DNA from: Symsagittifera roscoffensis
Taxonomy: Eukaryota > Xenacoelomorpha > Acoela > Convolutidae
Assembly (NCBI RefSeq): GCF_963678635.1
Contig: NC_087066.1
Span: 2,389,745-2,453,744 of the forward strand
Direction: 5' to 3'
DNA length: 64,000 nucleotides
The translations under genes were made by a program, and so were the position numbers. Position 1 is the stretch's first letter, and every line of letters begins with the position of its first letter. Below, piece by piece: positions 54,906 to 64,000 of the stretch. The notes under the pieces are model-generated. The model had not been told where the DNA came from. It was given only the letters and a program-made list of their open reading frames with translations, and searched no databases.

Positions 54906-54940
54906 TAGTACTGTATATGAACTAGTATAGTACTAGTACA

Positions 54941-56200
54941 TGCATCCTGACGAGAAGTTTGCCATTCAGCGCTTTGAAGAAAATTTGAGGTTGGCCAAAA
55001 AGCAATTTGTTTTTCATTTCACGATGTCTCGATAGGAGCAACAAACAAACTTGGCAAAGTGGGCGCAGTCTCTTTTTCTGGAATCTGCGCGCTGACTGTC
55101 CTCGCCAACAAGGAAGAAATGAAAGAGACTAGCAGAGAAATTGAAGATCTCTTTCAAGAAGTATAGAAAAATGAAGTTGTTGGTCGCCCCCAAAAAAATA
55201 CAGATACGTACGTTAAGTCTGTAAAAGTGCTATAAGCCGTCTACCCGAGTCTCGTCTCAAAAGTTCCTTGAAAAACCCTCGGGTGCATCACCACCAAAGA
55301 TGCCAATAATTTTTTGAGAAAGAGCTTGAACGAATGTACGAAAGTACTGAGAGCAAGAGGTAATTTTAACGCTTCAGAGTACAAAAAGTGGGCTGAAATA
55401 TACTATCAAGTTTCGGTGCTTATCCTTGTAGAACAAGGATTGACCCCCTTCAAACTAAAAATACTCCTAATGCCACAGCTTGTGGTGGGAAATTTTATAC
55501 GAAGTCACTGGGAAAATTTGTGCGAAGTCGAAAAATCCAATCACTATGCAAACAACGATTTCCAAACTAGTACAATGCGAGGCGGAGGAAGATTGCATAA
55601 CCAAGACCCACTGTTCTTGAAAAAGTTTTTCTTTCTTTCTGAAAGTTCATCAAATCTGGCAAGTGCACATGCAGTTTTCTAAACAATGCGAGAGACGTCT
55701 TGGGAGGAACCAATTCTATCCCGTCGTATTTAAAAATATGTCAAAAAAGTCTAGAGTTTCCGAAAGTTGCCGTCGGTGAAAAGCGTCCATCTAGTCTGCT
55801 GCTTTCTGGTTTGCGATTTTATGTGTTGGGTACTTAGTGTGTACAGCGGCAGCAGTTGCGGGAAAGAAAGCAAACCCGAATCTAGCAGCACAAGCTATGG
55901 TGGGAAAGGATCCATGATTTAGGAGGTACTGTCCTAACTAAAAACAATGCTCAAACTTTTTTTCGGGGACATTCCAAGACACCTAAAAAAACTTTATGAA
56001 AGATGACAAAATTTTAGTCAAAGGAACGATGACTGTAGATGAACGGTTGCAAAACCGAGTGGCTAAAAATGAGTCAACAACTGATTTGAATCTAGTGATA
56101 CTGGGCAAAAACCAAACGAAAGAGCTGGCAAAGAAAAACTGTCACCTGCAGCCATCCAATGCCGTAAATTTGCGGGTAGTGATATCAAGTTTTTGAAGCT
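54941..56200 (+). pseudogene. Degenerate unrecognised coding region
   Basis: Directly after the truncated LTR element, plus-strand frames of ordinary protein character appear: from 54941 (MHPDEKFAIQRFEENLRLAK), at 55314-55682 (122 codons; FNASEYKKWAEIYYQVSVLI, SHWENLCEVEKSNHYANNDF and MRGGGRLHNQDPLF), and at 55996-56196. The middle piece resembles in style an E-x-x-N-x-x-x-K-x-x-R...T...D-P-L transposon-encoded pattern, but I cannot assign it to a family. Several frames and stops show decay. Confidence 0.35.
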
Positions 56201-56815
56201 AGAACACTTAGTTGACTCTCTTTACTCTGATTCATTTGTTGATCCGACAACTTACCAGCTACGTCTGGGGAGTAATTTACGTCAATGACAAGCGACTACT
56301 TTTGATGGAGCAATTTCAAACTGTAGGTGAAAGTAAGGTTTCTGCAATCGGGGCTCTAAGGAAATAGAGAGCCGAAAAATCGCCGCATATTCCAAATACT
56401 GAACCTCAAGTACCCCCCTCGTGTAGCTGAGCAAACGCAGCTCACATAGTACGAAGGAACGGGAGAGCTGAGCTCCCTTGAAAGATTTAACTAGCTTGAC
56501 GGAATATGCTGACCTCACAATAGCACAACCAAACTAGATATCATTTTTGATGAGTTCAGTGTTAACACGACGTTCAAGTAACCCACGCTAGTGGTTTGCC
56601 CTACATATCCCGTCGGGGGCCAATAACTTTGGACGAGGGACGAGACGAAACCACTATTATCCGAAACAAACGGAACAATGGTTTTCGAGGCTACCGCCAA
56701 CAACAACAACCATAGGCAAACGTATACGAGCCATATTGCCATGGCTAGTTTTTGGCCATGGGAAACGGTTACGTACGCAAATACCATCTGGTCACGTCGG
56801 TTAGTCTTTAATTAA
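56200..56815 (+). pseudogene. Possible continuation of the degenerate region, Arg/Gln-rich end
   Basis: Plus-strand reading contains PYISRRGPITLDEGRDETTI and FRGYRQQQQP near 56,600-56,715, a basic Gln/Arg-rich stretch like the end of a Gag or other RNA-binding protein. On minus the same DNA gives a membrane-like frame (56515-56787, WLVYVCLWLLLLAVA), which I regard as the less likely reading. Unrecognised. Confidence 0.25.
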
Positions 56816-57154
56816 CAAAAAAGGATCTTTTAGGGATACGACAAAATGTATTGCTGAGTACCAAATTATTGCGACAAAACGCATTCTGGTTTTTAAATGA
56901 GTATAGATTCATTACAGATACCAGAGGGGGATAAGAGTTAAGAGAGATCCACAATGATCCACGTGGAATTTTTTTGGGATCGTTTCGTGAACCTTAGAAT
57001 CATACTTGTAAAAATTTCGGGCCACAATGAGTCTGGGTGGCTCCCAGATGATATCCTCAGTGCCGGTTAATTCTCACCTCTGGGAAAAGTGAGGGGGACC
57101 AGAGTAGCTGTTTTTATATGATCTCACGTAATGATTACTAATCAATTAATTTAT

Positions 57155-57410
57155 TAGATTTAATTTGTTTGTTGTTATTGATTCCACAAACTGTTAGCGG
57201 ATTCCGCAAATTGTAAGTGAGATATCAAGCACTAGCCAGCTTAACCTATTTCTAGCTAGAACAACGAATGCGGAATTTACGAACAAAAATATTGTCTGGG
57301 GAACCCATGAACAAATCTTAAATAATTACTCAACAAAATTCGTGGATTTACCCTTGTAGAAATCAGACAATTGATTGAAAACGGCCATTTTGGTTTTTAA
57401 ATTTAGTTTT
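57155..57410. repeat. Copy of a ~270-bp dispersed repeat
   Basis: Shares with the units near 60.3, 60.6, 63.1 and 63.4 kb the order attgattccacaaactgtta, attgtaagtgaga, gctagaa.aacgaatgcgga, aacaaatcttaaat, tcgtggat, and gattgaaaacggccatttt. It is the most diverged copy. It also contains the gcggattccgcaaattgtaa motif typical of the 31.6-33.9 kb element. Confidence 0.75.
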
Positions 57411-57813
57411 TCTTTGTGACATAATCAATTATTGACATATTCCAACAAATCTTTGTAGCCGTGTCAAAAAAAGGTCACGCCCACAGTTTAACGCAACCAA
57501 ATTGAACTGTCAAACCAAACAATTCGATTAGTTAAAACCATAATTAATTAACAAAATGCCGAGGCGATTGAAAAATTTTAACAATGTCGTTGAATTTTGT
57601 TCAACTCGGCTTAACGAAATTTTATGTATTAGCTGTTACTGTAATAATTGAGTCCATTTTCATTATGGATGGATAACAGTGACAACTAATCGTAGTTTTG
57701 ATCTACAACTAAGGCATATTACGAATCAATTCGTGAACGCCCTAGAATGCAAACTCGAATTGATTCGTAGCAGCCATAGATTCAAATTTGAAGCTATTAA
57801 AATAAGATTTAAC

Positions 57814-57903
57814 GTCAACTTTTCATAGGGATCAAACGTCATAAACATAGCCTAAGCCGAAGTTCAATGTCAACTTGCACAGTTGATCCCTATGGAAGTT
57901 GAC
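57814..57903. repeat. Inverted repeat with ~21-bp arms
   Basis: The arm gtcaacttttcatagggatc (57814-57833) is matched in inverse by gatccctatggaagttgac (57885-57903), with about 50 bp between. It is imperfect by one base and a small indel. Function unknown. Confidence 0.6.
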
Positions 57904-58298
57904 TTTCAACCTCGCGGTATATTCTGGTTGAGGTTATGATTTTCACAATTGTAGTCATCGCAACAGTTTTCACCTTCCAGCTATACAAATTGATTTTATA
58001 TAAACTAACACGGTCGAAAAAACATAAATTTCGGAAATTTTACCGTTTTAAACAGAATAAACTAAGACTGACCGTCGGTCGCTGTAAATTCAGTTGTTAA
58101 TTTTTTTCTCCCGTCTGAAACGAGTAATTCAAGCGACGTGATTGGTCAAATTCGAATCGATAGCTCTTTAGCTTCATTTAATCTTAGAATTATTGCTGCT
58201 AATAATTATTGTATATCGCTAGATAATTCGCTTTTTAACTACAAAAGCATTTCATTTTCGAATAAACCCTACTACATTTCATAAGGCTGAACGATAGT

Positions 58299-58574
58299 TT
58301 GATACCAAAAAGATTCAATACCACGGAAACTTTATCTTCGAAATTTTCTGACCCTTTAATAGTCGTCCCAGATTGTTCTGCTAAACGATCGGTCCCGGTC
58401 CCAGAAGAACACAATATTGCTTTGAAATTTAAAGACGACCTACTTAACAATGACCATTTTAACTTATTGAAACGCTACAAAACTAACTCACCTTCCCGAG
58501 TTTTTTACCTTCTTCCCCATTATACCAGAAAATCATTGCTCCAAGAAGTTACTACAAATAATGACCAAGGATGA
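58299..58574 (+). pseudogene. Unassigned pol-like fragment upstream of integrase
   Basis: A 91-codon frame (PLIVVPDCSAKRSVPVPEEH, ALKFKDDLLNNDHFNLLKRY) of normal composition lies 110 bp before the integrase fragment on the same strand. It could be the linker between RNase H and integrase of the same Ty3/gypsy element. No motif proves it. Confidence 0.4.
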
Positions 58575-58679
58575 CAAATTCTTATGGGATCTAATCACAA
58601 CCTTGAAGACAGGACGGCCACTGGAAATTCATTGATCCTACATGCAAAAATATGAGAAGGACCTGCACAGCGAGATGAT

Positions 58680-59000
58680 CTACTTTTCTTGGACAACAAA
58701 ATCGTAACACCAGCTGCGGCCCGAGGCGCATTCAATTCGATGTTACGCGAGTCCCATCCAGGCCAGTTTGGCATGAAGTTTCTGGCTGAATTGATCTGTT
58801 GGCTACGTATTTATTGGGAGTTATATCAATACGGCAAATCTTGCAAACAATTTTCAAACGCCGGTAAGAACGTTAGGGTGTTGTTGGGATCGGAGCTAAA
58901 GAGCAAACTACCAAAACTGTCATTCGCTAAGGAAGAGATTAATTTAGATTTCGCCGGCCCTTTGGATACTTTCTGCGGAACTTCTGATATCTATTGATAA
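58680..59000 (+). pseudogene. Ty3/gypsy integrase, N-terminal part
   Basis: The frame from 58689 has ESHPGQFGMKFLAELICWLR followed by YGKSCKQFSNAG, the layout of the integrase HHCC zinc-binding domain, with His23 and Cys52 visible, the second His absent and the last Cys replaced by Phe55. Then come LPKLSFAKEEINLDFAGPLD, with the first catalytic Asp (residue 87) in D-F-A-G-P, and CGTSDIY and a stop. The rest of the catalytic core is missing. The next sequence (59.09 kb on) is a C-terminal tail, so about 1 kb of integrase was deleted. Confidence 0.75.
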
Positions 59001-59094
59001 TCGTTTGGATCAAGGAAATTCAACCATATCAGACCGCTGGGCAAAAAATTGAGAGCTGCACGATGGAGCAGAAGACGGATATGTAGACGCGGTC

Positions 59095-59725
59095 ATGGAA
59101 TCCTCCTCAGACTCGGACTCGGACATCGCACTGGTAGAGAGTATCCATGGAAGTCGAGCAACCCCAATCTCCTCTTCAGACTCGGACATCCCACAGGCCA
59201 AGATTACCCATGGAAGTCGAACAGCCCCAATCCCAACCTCTAATCGGAAACAGCCTACTCTAACGAAATTGGCCTCTGTTGGAGGTAACCTTTTTAGAAA
59301 AAATACCAACCGAAAAAACGGAGAATCGTATTTTAATCCATTTAAAAAGGCGATTGTTGATTATTCAGACCACACAGTCACTTTGCAAATTGGACATATT
59401 TTAGCCGGAAGAGGAAATCATCGCCTCCCCAGAAGTCAACCAGCGCCAACCCTCAGAAGAAGACGACGAGTGGAACATGACTGGCGAAAACCCGACGCTC
59501 ATACAAACGAACACAAATTCGTCGACAGAAGTTATCGTTATTCCGGATTCCCTTCAGAAATTGTCTCAAGGCAGCAGTCTTCCTGGACTATCATCCTCGG
59601 ATCCACTCTAGAACCAAAAGTGCTGGACAGCACACCAGAGGAAACGCATCCTGTTGCCACCCAGCCCAGATTTACATTCAGACCGCCTGCTTTCTTGTGC
59701 TGATCAACTTCTGATTTCCTCATTC
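59095..59725 (+). pseudogene. C-terminal tail of the Ty3/gypsy polyprotein, frameshifted
   Basis: The first part of the 202-codon frame has a duplicated block (SDSDIALVESIHGSRATPI, SDSDIPQAKITHGSRTAPI). It is followed by LTKLASVGGNLFRKNTNRKN and GESYFNPFKKAIVDYSDHTV, typical of the basic tail after integrase. After about 59,400 a different frame looks more protein-like (acidic, with WNMTGENPTLIQTNTNSSTE and VIVIPDSLQKLSQGSS), implying a frameshift there. It ends near 59,700 and is repeated at 62,113-62,512. Confidence 0.55.
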
Positions 59726-59729
59726 CCCC

Positions 59730-60285
59730 CGTGAAATCGGGGTACGTTCAGACATCGCGGAATTTTCTCAACGGGAAATCACCCATTATAGTCGCAAAGC
59801 AAGATTCCGGGAGAAAAATATCGTCGACGATAGATCAGGACGTACAGAAAGCTCTAGTAGAAATTGACACAGAATACATTTATAACTCATTGAACTCATT
59901 ACAACTCTTTTTTCTAATTTCTTTATTCCACGGTTTATGTAGTTTTTAGACTAAGTTTTAGCTAATTTAGCACAAATTAGATATCTGCTATGTCTGTTTC
60001 ATATCGACCATCGGTCGAACATTCACTTTTTAATGCTGTTTTAAAATAGAGCTTCTTAATTCATTCTTAATCATGTTATTTTCTCTATTTCTTAGTTTGC
60101 TGATCAAATTCAAGCGTCGATCAATCGCCTTGTACCATTTTCAGGCGACAGTGATTCTCGGTGAACAGTTAAATAAATCGATTTGAAAACTGATACGGGC
60201 ACTCCTCAATTGAAGCGTCGATTAATCGCCTTGAACCATTTTCGAGTGACATTGAGTTTTTATGATCTCACGTATTATTTACTAA
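59730..60285. other. Non-coding part of the duplicated unit
   Basis: After the pol tail there is AT-rich DNA with no gene (its duplicate is 62,517-63,072). The phrase aagcgtcgatcaatcgcctt recurs within it (60,111 and, changed by one base, 60,212) and again near 61,241. This suggests small internal repeats, possibly part of a degenerate LTR. Confidence 0.45.
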
Positions 60286-60289
60286 TAAA

Positions 60290-60575
60290 TATGAATTAGA
60301 GCACAACAGCTTGTTTTTATTGATTGCACAAACTGTTAGTGGTTTCCGCGGAATGTAAGTGAGATGTCCAGCAATAACCCAGCTTGAACAATGGCTAGCT
60401 AGAAGAACGAATGCAGAAATTACGAAAAAATACTTAACCATTGTCTGTGGAATCCACGAAAAAACATTAAATCATTGTTAAACTAAATTCGTGGATACAC
60501 TACCCTTTAAGATTTTAATCATTTGATTGAAAGTGGTCATTTTGATTTTTCAATCTAGTTTGAGCGCGACAATTT
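60290..60575. repeat. ~270-bp repeat unit, copy A1
   Basis: Starts near attagagcacaacagcttg and ends near ttttcaatctag. It contains aacccagcttgaacaatggc and gctagctagaagaacgaatg. It is followed directly by unit A2 (60,590-60,835) in the same orientation, so the two form a tandem pair. Confidence 0.8.
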
Positions 60576-60589
60576 AGTTTGAGCGCGAC

Positions 60590-60835
60590 AGTTTGCTTTT
60601 ATTGATTCCAAAAACTGGTAGCGCAGTCCACAGATTGTAGGTGAAATGTCCAGCAAAAACCCAGCTTGAACAATGGCTAGCTAGAAGAACGAATGCGGAA
60701 ATTACGAAAAAATACTTAACTTTTGCCTGTGGAATGAACAAATCTTAAATCATTACTTCGCTAAATTTGTGGATATACCCTTTTAGATTTCAAACATTTG
60801 ATTGAAAACGGCCATTTTGATTCTTCAATCTAGAT
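60590..60835. repeat. ~250-bp repeat unit, copy A2
   Basis: Second unit of the tandem pair, with gattccaaaaactggtagc, the shared aacccagcttgaacaatggc and gctagctagaagaacgaatg, and gattgaaaacggccattttg. Its right half, with some flanking sequence (60,728-60,910), is copied again at 61,930-62,112. There it is cut at the junction of the 2,787-bp duplication. Confidence 0.8.
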
Positions 60836-61290
60836 CGATCATTCGCTTCTTAATGTTAATTTGTTTCTAATCATGTTACTTTCTCAATTTCTTAGTTAGT
60901 GTACATAATTGTACATTTTCAAGGTTTATTATTTGAATAGTTAATAGTGAATTTGAACGTAAAGTAGAACGAAACGAGTTTAAAGTTTTGTAGAAAACCC
61001 AAAATCCATATAACTGCTGTCGCCAAACAACGCTTGAGCATTCTTAACTCCATAGTCAAAGCGCGGTTGCTTGAAAGGTACAATGTCTCTCCTGGATTTT
61101 AGGAAGACTATTCTTTCACCTATGCTGGAAAGTACAACTTCTACCATCGTTATATCGGTCTCGTTTTTCTACTGGATGGCGTGGTTTGCTAAACGACCCA
61201 GACAAACGATCCATTTATGTAACGGGCACTCCTCATTTGAAGCGTCGATCAATCGCCTAGGCGGACCCACAATTTGCAATACCTATTCAC

Positions 61291-61381
61291 CTAGAATTCG
61301 TGATTGAAGGCAGTACTGGTCGGCATTGATGTTGGTGATTACTTTGCCGTGGTAATCCACCAACACGTCATCTTTCTTGAA
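61291..61381 (-). other. Possible small exon with SET-like peptide
   Basis: On minus, tgctttgcagtag precedes TTCAAGAAAGATGACGTG, and about 90 bp later CTAG|GTGAAT is a possible donor. The peptide FKKDDVLVDYHGKVITNINA resembles the start of SET methyltransferase domains, where a hydrophobic-D-Y-H-G motif follows a K-x-D turn. Only about 30 residues are available and there is no catalytic part. It lies inside the 2,787-bp duplication unit. Tentative. Confidence 0.25.
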
Positions 61382-62112
61382 CTACTGCAAAGCAATCAAA
61401 AGAAGTAAAAAATAAAGTCAAAATAATTGTTTCAAAAATGATATTTTAGTAGTAAGATGCTTTTATCGAATCAATAAAATTACTAAGTACCTCTTCCAAA
61501 GACGGGAAATATCACAGCACATAAGCCGACCCAACTCTGGGTCGATGCACGACTCTGCAACTCTTTCTGAACATCATGTGGAAAACTTTCAAGAACGATG
61601 GCGGTATGTTTCAGGATTGTGATCCACCAACCAGGTCTTCACTTGCGTGCATTGCCTCTTTTTCAACTGTCTATGGCTATATTCAATAATCAACAATATG
61701 CGAAAGCTTACTAAGCACATGAGTTCATTAAGCCCGAAAGATCTAGTGGTGATCTTAAGTTTGCCTATAATGCAGTAGATAAGGTTGCAAGGTCTCAGTT
61801 TGCGTGTTATGCTTTTTTTGGTATATTTACGCCAGCTAGTTATACGCAAGTGTACTTAAGTGTAATATTACAAATCTACCTTTTCCAACCCAACTCGCAA
61901 ATAAAGAAGCTCATTTGGTTGCACTATTGCCTGTGGAATGAACAAATCTTAAATCATTACTTCGCTAAATTTGTGGATATACCCTTTTAGATTTCAAACA
62001 TTTGATTGAAAACGGCCATTTTGATTCTTCAATCTAGATCGATCATTCGCTTCTTAATGTTAATTTGTTCCTAATCATGTTACTTTCTCAATTTCTTAGT
62101 TAGTGTACATAA

Positions 62113-62512
62113 TCGTATTTTAATCCATTTAAAGAGGCGATTGTTGATTATTCAGACCACACAGTCACTTTGCAAATTGGACATATTTTAGCCGGAAGAG
62201 GAAATCATCGCCTCCCCAGAAGTCAACCAGCGCCAACCCTCAGAAGAAGACGACGAGTGGAACATGACTGGCGAAAACCCGACGCTCATACAAACGAACA
62301 CAAATTCGTCGACAGAAGTTATCGTTATTCCGGATTCCCTTCAGAAATTGTCTCAAGGCAGCAGTCTTCCTGGACTATCATCCTCGGATCCACTCTAGAA
62401 CCAAAAGTGCTGGACAGCACACCAGAGGAAACGCATCCTGTTGCCACCCAGCCCAGATTTACATTCAGACCGCCTGCTTTCTTGTGCTGATCAACTTCTG
62501 ATTTCCTCATTC
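62113..62512 (+). pseudogene. Second copy of the polyprotein tail
   Basis: Duplicate of about 59,329-59,725 (offset 2,787 bp) with the same reading frames and breaks. The integrase part and the duplicated acidic block are not included, because the copy starts within the tail at cgtattttaatcc. Confidence 0.6.
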
Positions 62513-63077
62513 CCCCCGTGAAATCGGGGTACGTTCAGACATCGCGGAATTCTCTCAACGGGAAATCACCCATTATAGTCGCAAAGCAAGATTCCGGGAG
62601 AAAAATATCGTCGACGATAGATCAGGACGTACAGAAAGCTCTAGTAGAAATTGACACAGAATACATTTATAACTCATTGAACTCATTACAACTCTTTTTT
62701 CTAATTTCTTTATTCCACGGTTTATGTAGTTTTTAGACTAAGTTTTAGCTAATTTAGCACAAATTAGATATCTGCTATGTCTGTTTCATATCGACCATCG
62801 GTCGAACATTCACTTTTTAATGCTGTTTTAAAATAGAGCTTCTTAATTCATTCTTAATCATGTTATTTTCTCTATTTCTTAGTTTGCTGATCAAATTCAA
62901 GCGTCGATCAATCGCCTTGTACCATTTTCAGGCGACAGTGATTCTCGGTGAACAGTTAAATAAATCGATTTGAAAACTGATACGGGCACTCCTCAATTGA
63001 AGCGTCGATTAATCGCCTTGAACCATTTTCGAGTGACATTGAGTTTTTATGATCTCACGTATTATTTACTAATAAAT

Positions 63078-63625
63078 ATGAATTAGAGCACAACAGCTTG
63101 TTTTTATTGATTGCACAAACTGTTAGTGGTTTCCGCGGAATGTAAGTGAGATGTCCAGCAATAACCCAGCTTGAACAATGGCTAGCTAGAAGAACGAATG
63201 CAGAAATTACGAAAAAATACTTAACCATTGTCTGTGGAATCCACGAAAAAACATTAAATCATTGTTAAACTAAATTCGTGGATACACTACCCTTTAAGAT
63301 TTTAATCATTTGATTGAAAGCGGTCATTTTGATTTTTCAATCTAGTTTGAGCGCGACAATTTAGTTTGAGCGCGACAGTTTGCTTTTATTGATTCCAAAA
63401 ACTGGTAGCGCAGTCCACAGATTGTAGGTGAAATGTCCAGCAAAAACCCAGCTTGAACAATGGCTAGCTAGAAGAACGAATGCGGAAATTACGAAAAAAT
63501 ACTTAACTTTTGCCTGTGGAATGAACAAATCTTAAATCATTACTTCGCTAAATTTGTGGATATACCCTTTTAGATTTCAAACATTTGATTGAAAACGGCC
63601 ATTTTGATTCTTCAATCTAGATCGA
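63078..63625. repeat. ~270-bp repeat units, copies B1 and B2
   Basis: Exact counterparts of the tandem pair at 60,290-60,835, displaced by 2,787 bp, with only single-base differences. Confidence 0.8.
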
Positions 63626-64000
63626 TCATTCGCTTCTTAATGTTAATTTGTTCCTAATCATGTTACTTTCTCAATTTCTTAGTTAGTGTACATAATTGTA
63701 CATTTTCAAGGTTTATTATTTGAATAGTTAATAGTGATTTTGAACGTAAAGTAGAACGAAACGAGTTTAAAGTTTTGTAGAAAACCCAAAATCCATATAA
63801 CTGCTGTCGCCAAACAACGCTTGAGCATTCTTAACTCCATAGTCAAAGCGCGGTTGCTTGAAAGGTACAATGTCTCTCCTGGATTTTAGGAAGACTATTC
63901 TTTCACCTATGCTGGAAAGTACAACTTCTACCATCGTTATATCGGTCTCGTTTTTCTACTGGATGGCGTGGTTTGCTAAACGACCCAGACAAACGATCCA

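Larger units (their letters stand above)
59329..64000. repeat. Direct tandem duplication, period 2,787 bp
   Basis: Copy A covers about 59329-62112 and copy B about 62113-64000, continuing off the right edge. Points such as the end of the pol-tail frame (59703 and 62490) and gacaaacgatcca (ending 61213 and 64000) are all 2,787 bp apart. The copies are almost identical, with single differences such as aaaaaggcg/aaagaggcg. The junction at 62,112-62,113 joins gtgtacataat to cgtattttaatcc. Confidence 0.95.

Noticed and set aside
56515-56787. Minus-strand ORF with a membrane-like helix
   Set aside because: It is a single 90-codon frame opposite a more protein-like plus-strand reading, with no start context, splice signal or homologous copy.
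1-64000. CRISPR array, bacterial operon or rRNA genes
   Set aside because: No regularly spaced direct repeats with unique spacers, no ribosome-binding-site-led gene chains and no rRNA-like conserved blocks were seen.

Overview
This looks like eukaryotic, probably invertebrate animal, genomic DNA dominated by decaying transposable elements. The signs are an AT-rich background, LTR retrotransposon and non-LTR reverse transcriptase relics, elements with long terminal inverted repeats, a kilobase-scale CATA microsatellite, and open frames bounded by spliceosomal-type GT/AG signals. Degenerate AACCT repeats near 3.4 kb are a weak hint of an arthropod. No bacterial operon, CRISPR array, rRNA gene or complete host gene is visible. 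Layout: (1) 0.05-10.5 kb, minus strand, GC-richer than the rest: decayed LTR-retrotransposon coding sequence. A Ty3/gypsy-type gag, aspartic protease, RT, RNase H and macro-domain-like module occupy 3.5-10.5 kb, and a second gag-like series with an in-frame 249-bp tandem duplication occupies 0.05-3.06 kb. (2) 10.5-14.8 kb: non-coding, with a 181-bp direct repeat and a recurring CGGAGGGTT motif. (3) 14,832-27,371, plus strand: one bounded LTR retroelement with about 410-bp LTRs and a 4-bp CTAC target duplication. It carries a small basic ORF before gag, a long broken gag, a protease, an envelope-like ORF and further accessory ORFs, but RT, RNase H and integrase are deleted. (4) 29.5-30.5 kb: CATA microsatellite. 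(5) 31.6-33.9 kb: an inverted-repeat element with another nested inside it. (6) 34.0-35.0 kb, minus strand: an ORF of about 307 codons starting at a good splice acceptor, the best host-exon candidate. (7) 36.5-39.4 kb, minus strand: a second Ty3/gypsy relic of a different lineage. (8) 40,555-50,769: a 10.2-kb unit with roughly 500-bp terminal inverted repeats, in which a 2.9-kb segment is repeated three times. The segment carries a non-LTR RT relic on plus and an unknown 282-codon ORF on minus. (9) 51.0-51.9 kb: a tRNA-like box pair and a solo copy of the same inverted repeat. (10) 53.3-54.9 kb, minus strand: LTR plus 3-prime region of a relative of element (3). (11) 55-56.8 kb: degenerate unrecognised ORFs. 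(12) 58.3-64 kb: a Ty3/gypsy pol tail with partial integrase, and a 2,787-bp direct tandem duplication running off the right edge. The genes mostly do not work together: nearly every element is disabled by stops, frameshifts or deletions. The two systems most worth following are the accessory-ORF-bearing LTR element at 14.8-27.4 kb and the amplified inverted-repeat unit at 40.6-50.8 kb.
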